Source: Noviherbaspirillum denitrificans
Lineage (GTDB): Bacteria; Pseudomonadota; Gammaproteobacteria; Burkholderiales; Burkholderiaceae_D
Reading direction: 5' to 3'
Assembly: GCF_002211445.1 (NCBI RefSeq)
Contig: NZ_LSTO01000006.1
Span: forward strand, 1,117 to 37,267
Length of the DNA: 36,151 nt
The notes beneath the pieces are model-generated. The model saw only the letters and a program-made list of their open reading frames with translations. It ran no database searches and had not been told where the DNA came from. Below are positions 8,801 through 15,483 of the stretch, in pieces. A program made the position numbers and the translations under genes. How positions within the stretch are numbered: position 1 is the first letter of the stretch; each line of letters begins with the position of its first letter.

Positions 8801-10077
8801 TCAGCGTTGACCTTGGCAAGCAGCTTCTGCCCGTCCGTCGCCTTCTCATCGATCCGCAACTCCATCTCCTGGACCGAGATTTTTTCCTTGAGCGTCGCGA
8901 CCAGCTTCTGATAGTCGGAAATGCTTTCCTTCTTGTCCTTGTCCTTGTCGTTGATGTTCGTAAAGTCGAGCTTCTTCTTCACGCCCTCAGCAGCGGTCCC
9001 AGCGGCCGCCATGTCTGCGATCCGCGCCCGGAGCTTCTGACCAAGGGTTTCTTCGGACCAGGTTTCATCCAGGGTTTGCTTCAAGCCGTCCCAGATCGCC
9101 TTACCCCGCACGCCGCCGGCCTCGAAGGCTTTCAGCGCGCCGGAGAAATCGCCACGCTTGACGGCGTCGAACACTTCGGCGACCGTCGTAAATTCGCTGC
9201 CGAGCTTGGCCGCCACAGCACCAATGATCTCGCCCAGGCTGAGGACCACGCGCTTGACACCGGCAAAGGCATCCATGACATAGGTTGCACCGGTAATCGC
9301 GTTCTGCGTCCAACGCGCAATGCTGCCGTCGGCCGACAGTCTCCGGATTTCTTCCCGCAGTCCGCCGGTCCCGTTCGTCACATCGAGGAACGCCTGCAGC
9401 CCGATATTGAGCGCAGGGATCATGCCGACGGCCAATTCCTTCTTCCACGCCCCGCCGCTGCTCGTCAACTTCGTCAGGTTGTCGCCGAAATTGTCCGCTG
9501 CGGCAGCCTGCTCGGTCGTGATCTTTGCCTGCAGGTCAGCAGTTTCCGCGAGATCTTTCATGAAAGGCAGCATCTGCGCGCCTTCCTTGCCGAGCAGCGC
9601 CATTGCAACAGCCGCTTTGCCGGAGCCGTCCTCGAACTTGTTCATTGACTCAGCAATGGTGCGCATCTGCTGGTCGGGACTGAGGTTTTTGAAGGTGTTG
9701 AAATTGATACCAAGAGCTTCGAGCGCCTTGCCAGCGCCCTTGCTTTCCTCGGTCGCGCCGGACATGTTCTTGGCCAGCTTGTTCATCGAGCCGGCGATCT
9801 GCTGGACACTGACGTCGCTGTATTTGCCGACTGACGCAAGGCCCGACAGCGCCTCGACAGATGCACCAGTCTGGATGCTCAGGTCGTGCAGCGCACCGGC
9901 CGCCTCGGTTGTGTCCTTGACGATGCCTGCAAAGGCCGCGATCGAAAGGCCGCCACCGATTGCAGTAAGGCCGGCGATCGACGCGGACACCTGGCCGATC
10001 CGGTCCCCTACCTGCTTCAAACCGCCCATCACGGTCTGAACGCCTTCCAATGCCAACTTGATTTTTGTTTCAGCCAT
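5848..10077 (-). CDS. Tail tape measure protein
   Basis: This 1409-residue protein sets tail length and takes part in DNA entry. Visible features are an N-terminal helical Gly/Ala-rich region, a long charged coiled-coil stretch (about 375-600), a hydrophobic Gly/Ala-rich block (about 640-720) likely to enter membrane, further coiled coil (about 990-1190), and a C-terminal GEDGPEII motif typical of these proteins. It follows the G/GT chaperone pair, as in lambda. At about 0.15 nm per residue, the usual relation for this family, the tail would be near 210 nm. Identification is secure. Confidence 0.93.
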   Translation of the reverse strand: MAETKIKLALEGVQTVMGGLKQVGDRIGQVSASIAGLTAIGGGLSIAAFAGIVKDTTEAAGALHDLSIQTGASVEALSGLASVGKYSDVSVQQIAGSMNKLAKNMSGATEESKGAGKALEALGINFNTFKNLSPDQQMRTIAESMNKFEDGSGKAAVAMALLGKEGAQMLPFMKDLAETADLQAKITTEQAAAADNFGDNLTKLTSSGGAWKKELAVGMIPALNIGLQAFLDVTNGTGGLREEIRRLSADGSIARWTQNAITGATYVMDAFAGVKRVVLSLGEIIGAVAAKLGSEFTTVAEVFDAVKRGDFSGALKAFEAGGVRGKAIWDGLKQTLDETWSEETLGQKLRARIADMAAAGTAAEGVKKKLDFTNINDKDKDKKESISDYQKLVATLKEKISVQEMELRIDEKATDGQKLLAKVNADLENNTISLTEKEEARVRQLLDTLVVSERNVAIKREMAKASNELIAVGEKEVKKVQDELEKQREHNAEIGLSKEQIADLIAEKIDLEAASDREAAAALRAAADYAGPLHDAYLQYAADLERAAAAKNKLANAKRDGAAKQVLADEAEEAAKEWTKFNDSVRQGLTDSLYRGFEAGKGFFKSFWDGIRNYVKTNGLKFAIQGVMSGVMGGAGAASAATAGAAGEAGALGNVGGIMSGIGALAGNFGSGISAGFAQLTAGVNPLSALSSALDVGAGSLSTALGQVAGYLGPIALGIGAVVALVKHLDDSGTKHTGGAARSDQFGTALIDARSLGFMDIATAKESEAMVSGLASSIAGILNSTAETFGKSAGYSAATAFADDTSKDGAWGALLVQKMGQTLIDWDSNRQSRWAPREFNDGEAGRNEYLAALSRSVRDALNDVGLPDWAKSMLDQLGDSPALADLATVVDKINATQRALVIMGDTLKGFANLSDKAVSTLIKAAGGIDALASAAGSYYDNFYSDEEKRANTMKQIADVLQEVGLTVPETKKQFRALVDAEMALGEAGAPAVAALLKVSGAFATMMESAEKVSKPTLDKAMGAVDGAFSALQRAVQAQKDTVAKAYEDAMARLSVSIDTVNGRIGKLSSLASSLKSTVDRMRLPADSAAGRAQASAQIAAALAIARAGGVLPDADVLAGALDTVAQPNEQLYATLTDFRRDFMRDRNNIEELAGLTDAQLSVEEKTLKALEDQKKATEDGYRAETQRLDDIVNSAKQQIDVLRGIDTSIMSVADALTSFKSTIAGATVAGATGGGANSAVFGGSGYGAGGGYGGAANGQGATDKLSAVERLYATFSDMSYLTEEGGAYWAGQFNKGIPLPEIEQAFRDSVKAVRGYASGGDKPAGIALVGEDGPEIINTGAARIFNAAKTQEILSGGSAVLAGAVERLTQKVEQQQAALERIAASSNAQESFFRRISPDGASINVTVTA

Positions 10078-10094
10078 GATGGGAGTCTTGTCCG

Positions 10095-10466
10095 TTATTG
10101 TGCCGCTTGCTCTAACTCGTCAAGGTATGCCGCCTCCATCGCGCGCAACCCGTCAAACAGCTCTTTTCGCTTCTTCTTCGGCACCAGGAGGACGTCTTTC
10201 ATGTACGCCACCACCGAACCGTAATCCAGACCTTCCTTGCCGTTCACCCCTACGCGCCACTGCGTCTGAACCTGCAACCAAAGATTGAAGTTTTCGACGC
10301 ATTCAGGCCATAGGGCAAACTCCTCTTCGACCTCCAACCGCCCCTCAGGAGACAGACCGAAGAAGGCGGCCGCGGCGTTGACCTCCGCCTCGGGCTCGGG
10401 GTCGCTGCCATCCCTGGACGGAATTCGCAGCTTCCCGCGTGCCAGAAGCGCCGCCGCGCGCCTTAG
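10095..10466 (-). CDS. T part of tail assembly chaperone fusion (DUF1799), made by -1 frameshift
   Basis: These 123 codons have no start of their own and are read in the -1 frame after the slippery site at 10466-10472. The product is a fusion of 112 residues of the upstream G-like protein plus this segment, about 235 in all. The segment matches DUF1799 (WPECVENFNLWLQVQTQWRV then GLDYGSVVAYM). In lambda the analogous gpG/gpGT pair loads onto the tape measure protein during tail assembly. This frame is open further upstream to 10703, but that part is antisense-like noise overlapping the G gene. Confidence 0.8.
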   Translation of the reverse strand, partial: LRRAAALLARGKLRIPSRDGSDPEPEAEVNAAAAFFGLSPEGRLEVEEEFALWPECVENFNLWLQVQTQWRVGVNGKEGLDYGSVVAYMKDVLLVPKKKRKELFDGLRAMEAAYLDELEQAAQ

Positions 10467-10801
10467 TTTTTTTCCTTCGCTCCACACTCCTTGAGGTAGG
10501 AGTTGAAGGCGACGGCGGGCAGGCCCGGCAGGCTGAGCATGACGTCGAACGCTTCGGCGCTGAAAGGAACCGGATTGTTTTCGTCGTCGATCACCAGGCG
10601 CTGATCGCTCCAGTTCCGCGTGACCCCCTTCATGAAGTCCGAAATCAAGCCATCGCCCTGCTTGGTCTTGGCCGTGATTTCGTTCTGCATCAAGCGGGCG
10701 CAATCGAGCGAGAAGTTGTGCTGCTCCTCCTTGCCGGCGTTGTTGACGGTGAACTTCACCGGCACGATCACGGTGTTGGCTACTGCGAGTTTGAATGCCA
10801 T
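10463..10801 (-). CDS. Tail assembly chaperone (gpG-like)
   Basis: This 112-residue protein sits between the major tail protein and the tape measure, where lambda gpG lies. The sequence (MAFKLAVANTVIVPVKFTV..., ending FNSYLKECGAKEKN) fits short phage tail chaperones. Its stop codon directly follows a slippery heptamer, so a fraction of ribosomes should continue into the T segment. The usual excess of G over GT would follow from frameshift efficiency, which cannot be read from sequence. Confidence 0.8.
   Translation of the reverse strand: MAFKLAVANTVIVPVKFTVNNAGKEEQHNFSLDCARLMQNEITAKTKQGDGLISDFMKGVTRNWSDQRLVIDDENNPVPFSAEAFDVMLSLPGLPAVAFNSYLKECGAKEKN
10466..10472 (-). promoter_or_regulatory. 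-1 programmed frameshift slippery site
   Basis: On the minus strand the G gene ends GCG AAG GAA AAA AAC TAA, giving the canonical X XXY YYZ heptamer A AAA AAC in the zero frame just before the stop. A -1 slip places CTA AGG CGC next, which is exactly the open frame encoding the DUF1799 segment. This is the lambda G/GT strategy. Confidence 0.88.
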
Positions 10802-10841
10802 GTTGTTTTGTCCTGGTTATGTAACTGGTTGAACCCGCCGC

Positions 10842-11804
10842 TTACACGCAGGCGAGACGGAATTCGTCGTTGCCGGACTGCGGCACGAAGCGCATATCGA
10901 AGCCGATGAGGCGACGCCCATTCTTGTCGACCTTCTTCGGATTGATCAGCTGCACCGCCGGCGCATGGATGATCATCTTGTAGCCGGTCGCCGTGCCGAT
11001 CGTGAAACCAAGGCTTTGCAACGTGTTGGCCTTCACGCTGGTCATCAGCGTGACTTCCTGTGCGGCCGTCAGGTCCAGCTCAGTAGATCCGGTTACCTGC
11101 CGATCGGTAATGTCGACGGTCTCCGAGCCAAGCAGCGCGGTGAAGTTGACCGAGTTGCCCAGGTTGATCTCGATGCCGGAGCTGGAGTAAGCGGTGCCGC
11201 CGGAGAGCGCCCCGGTTGCGTAGCTCGCGCCAAGCGTCACATCGACCACGTTGCTCATCTTCATTGCCACCGGAGCCTTCCACGCGGTATAGGTCGGCGT
11301 TGCGTTTGCGGTCGCAGTCACGCCGCCGTCCACGCCGACGACGTCGAATTTGAGAACCGGACGCTCGCCCACCTTTGCGCTCAGCGTCACGTTGCCCATT
11401 ACGCCGAGCAGCTTGTGCAGGACGCCGTCGTCGTAGTAGTAGACGGTCGCCGTCTTCAAGGACGAAGAGACAGGCGTGTATTCGACGCGTGCCGGTGTCG
11501 CGAGAATGCCTTCGGCGATCGCGCATGCCTGCATTGCAGCACCCCATGCCGGAGCCGTGCCTGCAGCGCCAGAGCCGGCAAGTTCCAAAGTGAAGGATGC
11601 CTTGACGCTTGCGACGCCTACCAGCTGCTCACTCGCTCCGAAGTAGCCGCGCATCAGGTTGCGGTCGACGTTCTGCGCATCCAGCGGCGCGATGCTCATG
11701 TCACTGACGAGCAGCGCATTCGCGGCACCAGTCGGAACGGCATCGGTGCCCGCAGTAACTTCATTTTTCAGCAGGATGACGGTGTTGCGAATATAGCGGG
11801 GCAT
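10842..11804 (-). CDS. Major tail (tube) protein, gpV-like
   Basis: This 320-residue, beta-rich protein lies between the tail terminator region and the G/GT chaperones, the standard place of the tube subunit in lambda-like phages. The Thr/Ala/Gly/Val-rich composition and the C terminus (LIGFDMRFVPQSGNDEFRLACV) fit phage tail tube subunits. It should form stacked hexamers around the tape measure. Length is normal for phages whose tube subunit carries an extra domain. No odd features. Confidence 0.8.
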   Translation of the reverse strand: MPRYIRNTVILLKNEVTAGTDAVPTGAANALLVSDMSIAPLDAQNVDRNLMRGYFGASEQLVGVASVKASFTLELAGSGAAGTAPAWGAAMQACAIAEGILATPARVEYTPVSSSLKTATVYYYDDGVLHKLLGVMGNVTLSAKVGERPVLKFDVVGVDGGVTATANATPTYTAWKAPVAMKMSNVVDVTLGASYATGALSGGTAYSSSGIEINLGNSVNFTALLGSETVDITDRQVTGSTELDLTAAQEVTLMTSVKANTLQSLGFTIGTATGYKMIIHAPAVQLINPKKVDKNGRRLIGFDMRFVPQSGNDEFRLACV

Positions 11805-11807
11805 GAT

Positions 11808-11987
11808 TTACTCCTCGGTTTGGTTCGTCGGTTCAGTCGGCTGCTCGCGCGGAATCCATTGCTTTGCATCGTCATCCCACGTCCAGCTTCCGCCGCCAGG
11901 CGGGTTGGGAATCGTTTCAGGCTGTTGCTGAATCGTTTCGGGCTGTTGCGGAATTGCCTCCGCCTGGCTGTTTCTCGATTTGCTCAT
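11808..11987 (-). CDS. Small Pro/Gln-rich protein between tail terminator and tube genes
   Basis: This is a 59-residue frame starting at ATG 11987 and ending TAA at 11808. It begins MSKSRNSQAEAIPQQPETI, contains an exact internal duplication of QQPETI, and has a WTWDDDAKQWIPRE stretch near residue 35. Its ATG lies 2 bases after the stop of the upstream gene, and its stop is 3 bases before the tube protein ATG, so it fits the operon tightly. No strong Shine-Dalgarno is visible and translation may be coupled. Function unknown. Confidence 0.6.
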   Translation of the reverse strand: MSKSRNSQAEAIPQQPETIQQQPETIPNPPGGGSWTWDDDAKQWIPREQPTEPTNQTEE

Positions 11988-11989
11988 GG

Positions 11990-12424
11990 TCAGTCCAGTG
12001 TTGAGTTGTTGGTACGGTGCTCGACCGGATACATCATCCGAATCCAGCCTGTTTTCTGCCCCTTCGAGTCATACTCCGCGTCGATCGACGGAATGCCAAC
12101 ATAGGCAACAACACCGCCGAGCGTCGGATCTGCTGCGATGCGCTCATAGACACCCTTAAGCAGCGGATCAACTGCGAGGTCCCCCGTCTGCGCGGTGCTC
12201 TTTGCATACAGTTCGACAGAGATCATCGAAATCCAGTCGATTGGAGCGCCTGCGATCGTCGACTCTTTCGGCCTCGCCCCGTCGAATTGCACATTCACGG
12301 CATTCGTATGTTGCTCGGCGATTTCACGCGGCATCGCGCGTAAGACGTTGCTCGACACCGAGGGGCTTTCCTCTAAGCGAGAGACGAAGGCGGCAACGAT
12401 GCCGGCAAAGATGGTATTGCTCAC
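11990..12424 (-). CDS. Tail terminator / minor tail protein (gpU-like position)
   Basis: This 144-residue protein is placed after the head-tail joining gene and before the tube protein, as is lambda gpU, which caps the tail tube and stops polymerisation. The sequence (helical N terminus, then IDWISMISVELYAKS and a C-terminal GWIRMMYPVEHR) fits small tail-completion proteins. It overlaps the preceding gene by 4 bases (ATGA type). The role rests mostly on position. Confidence 0.65.
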   Translation of the reverse strand: MSNTIFAGIVAAFVSRLEESPSVSSNVLRAMPREIAEQHTNAVNVQFDGARPKESTIAGAPIDWISMISVELYAKSTAQTGDLAVDPLLKGVYERIAADPTLGGVVAYVGIPSIDAEYDSKGQKTGWIRMMYPVEHRTNNSTLD

Positions 12425-12699
12425 GCCGTTTCCTCCAGCAGGAGAATGCTCATGCCAGTCCCGTCCGGATGGTGCTCAGCGATCGCATACGTCACGCTGC
12501 CCACGATAAGCAGCTTGCCAACGGGATTTGCAGGAACGCTCTCGGTGCCCAGGGTGAAGGCAGGGTTTGATACGGCCATGCCGACACCAGCGCCGGCATG
12601 GCTGTAGGCGTTGTCGAAAATACCGCGCACGGAGACGCCGTCGAGCATGGCTGCGACGCCGAAATCAGAGAAGAACGGAGCGGTATTTTCAACAAACAT
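12421..12699 (-). CDS. Head-tail joining protein (gpFII-like)
   Basis: This 92-residue protein starts at the TAATG overlap with the upstream gene. MFVENTAPFFSDFGVAAM at the N terminus and the GKLLIVGSVTYAIAEHHPDGTGMSILLLE ending resemble the phage attachment family of lambda gpFII, which forms the connector that binds the tail. Position between FI-like and terminator genes agrees. Confidence 0.72.
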   Translation of the reverse strand: MFVENTAPFFSDFGVAAMLDGVSVRGIFDNAYSHAGAGVGMAVSNPAFTLGTESVPANPVGKLLIVGSVTYAIAEHHPDGTGMSILLLEETA

Positions 12700-12986
12700 T
12701 ACTGACCGCCTGCGCCGGTGTTGTCGTTTTCGTTGCCGCCGTTGCCGTTGGCGCTGCCGTCATTGCTGCCGGTCTGTCCGTCCTGCTGCTGACCGCTCGC
12801 GCCGTCCGTCGTCGCGCCCTTGGCAGCGCTCTTTGCAGACCCCTTGGCCTCGGCCTTGACGTACTCGGCACGACCCATGCCGACAACAACGGCCGCGTCA
12901 TCCACGTCCACCTCGACCTTGACGCCGCGTGCGTAGGACTGGCCGCCGATCATCACCGGCTCTTTGATCTTGATCATCGCTTTCAT
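12699..12986 (-). CDS. Small acidic protein at gpFI position
   Basis: This 95-residue protein starts at ATG 12986, chosen because a GAGG site lies 8 bases upstream; an earlier start lacks one. The first 55 residues form a compact Val-rich domain (IKIKEPVMIGGQSYARGVKVEVD). The last 35 are a disordered Gly/Asn/Gln tail. It sits between the capsid and FII-like genes like lambda FI, a packaging helper, but no clear sequence match to FI is visible. Its stop overlaps the next ATG by one base. Confidence 0.6.
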   Translation of the reverse strand: MKAMIKIKEPVMIGGQSYARGVKVEVDVDDAAVVVGMGRAEYVKAEAKGSAKSAAKGATTDGASGQQQDGQTGSNDGSANGNGGNENDNTGAGGQ

Positions 12987-13045
12987 TGCTTGCCCTCGAT
13001 TGGTTTGGAAAATGGCGGACGCCTGGTTAAAGCGTCCGCCGTTCA

Positions 13046-13065
13046 AAGTGCAGACGTCTGCACTT
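13046..13065. repeat. Dispersed palindrome, copy 1 (20 bp)
   Basis: AAGTGCAGACGTCTGCACTT is a perfect 20-bp palindrome in the gap between the capsid stop (13079) and the next gene start (12986). It is the longest of four copies of the TGCAGACGTCTGCA core in the window. A role as a protein-binding site is inferred. Confidence 0.85.
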
Positions 13066-13078
13066 GTGGCTTGGTCAA

Positions 13079-14947
13079 TTACGAGGTCAGGCCGTCAGTC
13101 ATCGCCGAGAAGCTGGCAGCCAGACGTACTGCCACGTCGATGTACTGGTTCGCAGTGAGGATCACTTCGCCCGTGCCTGCTGCGGTGTACGGATCCACCA
13201 CGATGTCCAGGCCGCCAAACAGACCGATTACCAGGTCCGACCAGTCGGAGCCGAACGCCAGCGAGGAGCAAACGCCGTTCGCCGTGCCCTTGGTGCCAGT
13301 GCTGGACATCGTGTTGGTCACGGCAGCGCGGTAGCCGTTGAGCGGCTGCGCAGCGTTTTCCCAGATGAACGGCAGGTTGGCGGCCTTTTGCTTCTGCTTG
13401 AGCCAGCCGCGAGTCTTGGTGTTGACGATGTAGCCGGAACGCTGGTCAGGCTCCGCATTCGCGTTCGCGCATGCGGTTTCCAGACCAACGATGTGGCTCC
13501 AGTCGATCTGCGCGCCGTTCGTGCCGCCAATTACCGAGCCGATGCCAGCAGTTGCCAGCAGGCCGCGCGCCTCGTTGCCGGTAGCGGTGCCGTTGATCGC
13601 CTGGTCCTGAATCTTGACCGCGATCGTCTGCGTGAGGTCGTCGCGCAGCATTGCGTCCACGTCGAGCGAGCCCTGGAGGAGGGCTTGCTTGGAATACGGG
13701 ACCTTGCCGGTCACGCGCTTCGGATTGAGCGCGATCTGGTTGGTTGCAACCGAGCCGGACGATGCGTTGCCGTTTTCACCCGGCATGTTCACGGTGGAGC
13801 CGGATGTCTTGCGCGGAATGGCAATGTTGCCGGTGAGGCCGCCCAGGAAGCGGACGCCCATCGCAGCCAGGACCATGTTGTTGCGCAGAACGTCGACGAA
13901 CTCGTTACCCAGGACCGAGGTCTGGATCAGATTGCCGCCTTCGGCTGCAGTGCCTGCAGCAAAGCTGCGAGTAAAGCTGTCGACGGGCACAAAGAATCCC
14001 TCCGGCGTCATGCCGGCGCGCTTCGCGACCGCTTCCGATGCGGCACGCTCCAGACCGGCCTTGGACCAGTCGCCGGAAAGCTGAGCCTGCACGGCGCGCA
14101 GGATGCTGTACTGCTTGCGCTCTTGCGCGCTGAGACCGATCTCGGCCTCGGCCGCGCTGGAATGACGCGAGGAGATCTTCTCCATGAGCGCATCCTTGAA
14201 CTGCTCGACCGTCTTGCCGCCGCGAATGAAGTCAGCGACCATTTCGCGAGCGCCGAATTTTTCGTAGGAGTCCGCGATCGCGAGCAGATCTGCGGTGCGT
14301 TTTTGTTCGGCCTGACGGCCTTGTGCGACTGCGTTGTCATCCATGACAATGACCCTTTCAGGTGTTGGGGTTGTGGGTTGGGAACGGACTTCGACAGCAG
14401 GCGGAGTCGCCTCCGGCCGCTCAATGATGGTTTCGACGTCTTCGGCTCCCGCCGATCTGCCTACACCGACAGTGGGATCCGCAGGAACAGCAACCAAGCT
14501 GATTTCCATCGGCTCCCAATCTGTAACTCGATACACTTCTTTTTTGAACTCGGCCTCTTCGAGCACCATCTTGTGCACGATGTAACCGACCGAGATGCAG
14601 GAACGGATGCCGTCAACGACATCCTGGAAAATCTCTTCTGCCCGCGCGCTTCGCGAGAAGCGAACGATTGCGCGACCGACGCGGTCCTTGTCGATCCACG
14701 CTTTCTCGATGACGCCGATTTGCTCGGAGGTCCGGTGATCCAGCAGGAACGCGCAGCAGCCCGAGGCTAAGCGATCGAGGCGGACGGACTTCGGGCCATG
14801 GTCAAGAATCTCGGTGCCGAAGTAGCGCTCATACGGCTCCTCCGAAGAGAAGGCGACAGGAACAGTGCGCGCCTCCTGGTCGACCCCGTCGCGTTGCAGG
14901 CTAAAGTCGCGATACAGAGTTCCGGTCTTGATTTTCGACGTTGTCAT
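13079..14947 (-). CDS. Prohead protease / major capsid protein fusion (HK97 type)
   Basis: This 622-residue polyprotein joins two usually separate genes. Residues 1-165 are a U35/S78 prohead protease, with candidate catalytic residues H71 (in FLLDHR) and S119 (in CISVGY). Residues from about 225 form a helical scaffold-like delta region. From about 320 onward comes the HK97-fold capsid, with typical EGGNLIQTSVLGNEFVDVLRNN and NPKRVTGKVPYSKQALLQ stretches. The protease should cut itself and the delta region away during capsid maturation. Such fusions are known in HK97-like phages. Confidence 0.9.
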   Translation of the reverse strand: MTTSKIKTGTLYRDFSLQRDGVDQEARTVPVAFSSEEPYERYFGTEILDHGPKSVRLDRLASGCCAFLLDHRTSEQIGVIEKAWIDKDRVGRAIVRFSRSARAEEIFQDVVDGIRSCISVGYIVHKMVLEEAEFKKEVYRVTDWEPMEISLVAVPADPTVGVGRSAGAEDVETIIERPEATPPAVEVRSQPTTPTPERVIVMDDNAVAQGRQAEQKRTADLLAIADSYEKFGAREMVADFIRGGKTVEQFKDALMEKISSRHSSAAEAEIGLSAQERKQYSILRAVQAQLSGDWSKAGLERAASEAVAKRAGMTPEGFFVPVDSFTRSFAAGTAAEGGNLIQTSVLGNEFVDVLRNNMVLAAMGVRFLGGLTGNIAIPRKTSGSTVNMPGENGNASSGSVATNQIALNPKRVTGKVPYSKQALLQGSLDVDAMLRDDLTQTIAVKIQDQAINGTATGNEARGLLATAGIGSVIGGTNGAQIDWSHIVGLETACANANAEPDQRSGYIVNTKTRGWLKQKQKAANLPFIWENAAQPLNGYRAAVTNTMSSTGTKGTANGVCSSLAFGSDWSDLVIGLFGGLDIVVDPYTAAGTGEVILTANQYIDVAVRLAASFSAMTDGLTS

Positions 14948-14982
14948 GCGTGCTCTCGCTTTCGTGTGTTACGTCTGGCCGA

Positions 14983-15222
14983 TTACTGCGCCGGAGTGAA
15001 GTCGACGTAGAACTCCTGCCCAAGACCGAATTGCTTGCCGGCCTCACCGTTGATCGTTGCGAGTTCGATCTGACCGCTCGGCGTCGCAGCGTAGAACGCT
15101 GCGTTTTCCTCACTGCCAGACGTAACAGGTGCCAGACGGACCGTCTGGATCTCACCCTTCGCTTTGTCCCAGTGCTCTTGCCTGGTGATGCTGGTGACTT
15201 TGAACTTTGCGCGGACGGTCAT
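14983..15222 (-). CDS. Small phage protein between portal and capsid, function unknown
   Basis: This 79-residue, beta-rich protein (MTVRAKFKVTSITRQEHW..., ending GQEFYVDFTPAQ) has a good GAGGG site 6 bases before ATG. I recognise it only as a recurrent small protein at this position in related prophages. It could decorate or stabilise the capsid, as gpD does in lambda, but nothing in the sequence proves it. A 16-codon upstream frame stops 9 bases before its ATG and may couple its translation. Confidence 0.6.
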   Translation of the reverse strand: MTVRAKFKVTSITRQEHWDKAKGEIQTVRLAPVTSGSEENAAFYAATPSGQIELATINGEAGKQFGLGQEFYVDFTPAQ

Positions 15223-15231
15223 TTGTTTCCC

Positions 15232-15282
15232 TCAATAATCACGTTGACGATGTCCGGCATGATGCGTGTTGCCGCGTGACAT
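15232..15282 (-). other. 16-codon upstream frame inside repeated leader
   Basis: ATG at 15282 opens MSRGNTHHAGHRQRDY and a TGA, ending 9 bases before the ATG of the 79-residue gene. The first nine residues match those encoded by the second repeat copy (MSRGNQHHA). It may be a leader peptide or the relic of a duplicated gene start. Confidence 0.35.
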
Positions 15283-15305
15283 TTTTAGGGAAGGATGTCA
15301 CTTTC
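15256..15305 (-). repeat. Duplicated 50-bp leader element with hairpin, copy 1
   Basis: This element is 48/50 identical to 17586-17635. Its hairpin arms GTGACAT (15295-15301 on minus) and ATGTCAC (15276-15282) are separated by 12 bases. On the mRNA the 3' arm is AUGUCAC, so the start codon of the short upstream frame lies inside the stem. The element begins a few bases after the stop of the zinc-ribbon gene. Confidence 0.85.
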
Positions 15306-15307
15306 GA

Positions 15308-15478
15308 TTAGTCGTAGCGGATCGGCACCCGGATGACGCCCCCGGAAATCCGCTCGATACTGCGGTCATCTGGCAGGTTGGCGGTCAATGGTTTGCGATT
15401 GGGACAGTCGACGTGTGAGCATCCAATCTCGAATTGCTTATTGCACACGGGGCACGGCTGCTGCTTCGTCTGTCCCAT
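15308..15478 (-). CDS. Small zinc-ribbon protein
   Basis: This is a 56-residue frame from ATG 15478 to TAA at 15308. It begins MGQTKQQPCPVCNKQFEIGC and has four cysteines at 9, 12, 20 and 25, a probable zinc site, followed by a basic tail (IRVPIRYD). A GAGGAG site lies 9 bases upstream, inside the last codons of the portal gene, so the start is convincing. It could be a nucleic-acid-binding or Com-like translational regulator, but that is a guess. Confidence 0.65.
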   Translation of the reverse strand: MGQTKQQPCPVCNKQFEIGCSHVDCPNRKPLTANLPDDRSIERISGGVIRVPIRYD

Positions 15479-15483
15479 ACGCT

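Noticed and set aside
10467-10703. N-terminal part of the frame that ends in the DUF1799 segment
   Set aside because: It overlaps the G gene out of frame, looks like noise and is not needed if the frameshift operates.
13064-14770. Long open frame (568 codons) on the plus strand opposite the capsid gene
   Set aside because: Low-complexity Arg/Ala/Gly/Val sequence typical of an antisense frame in GC-rich DNA; the minus-strand protease-capsid gene is clear.
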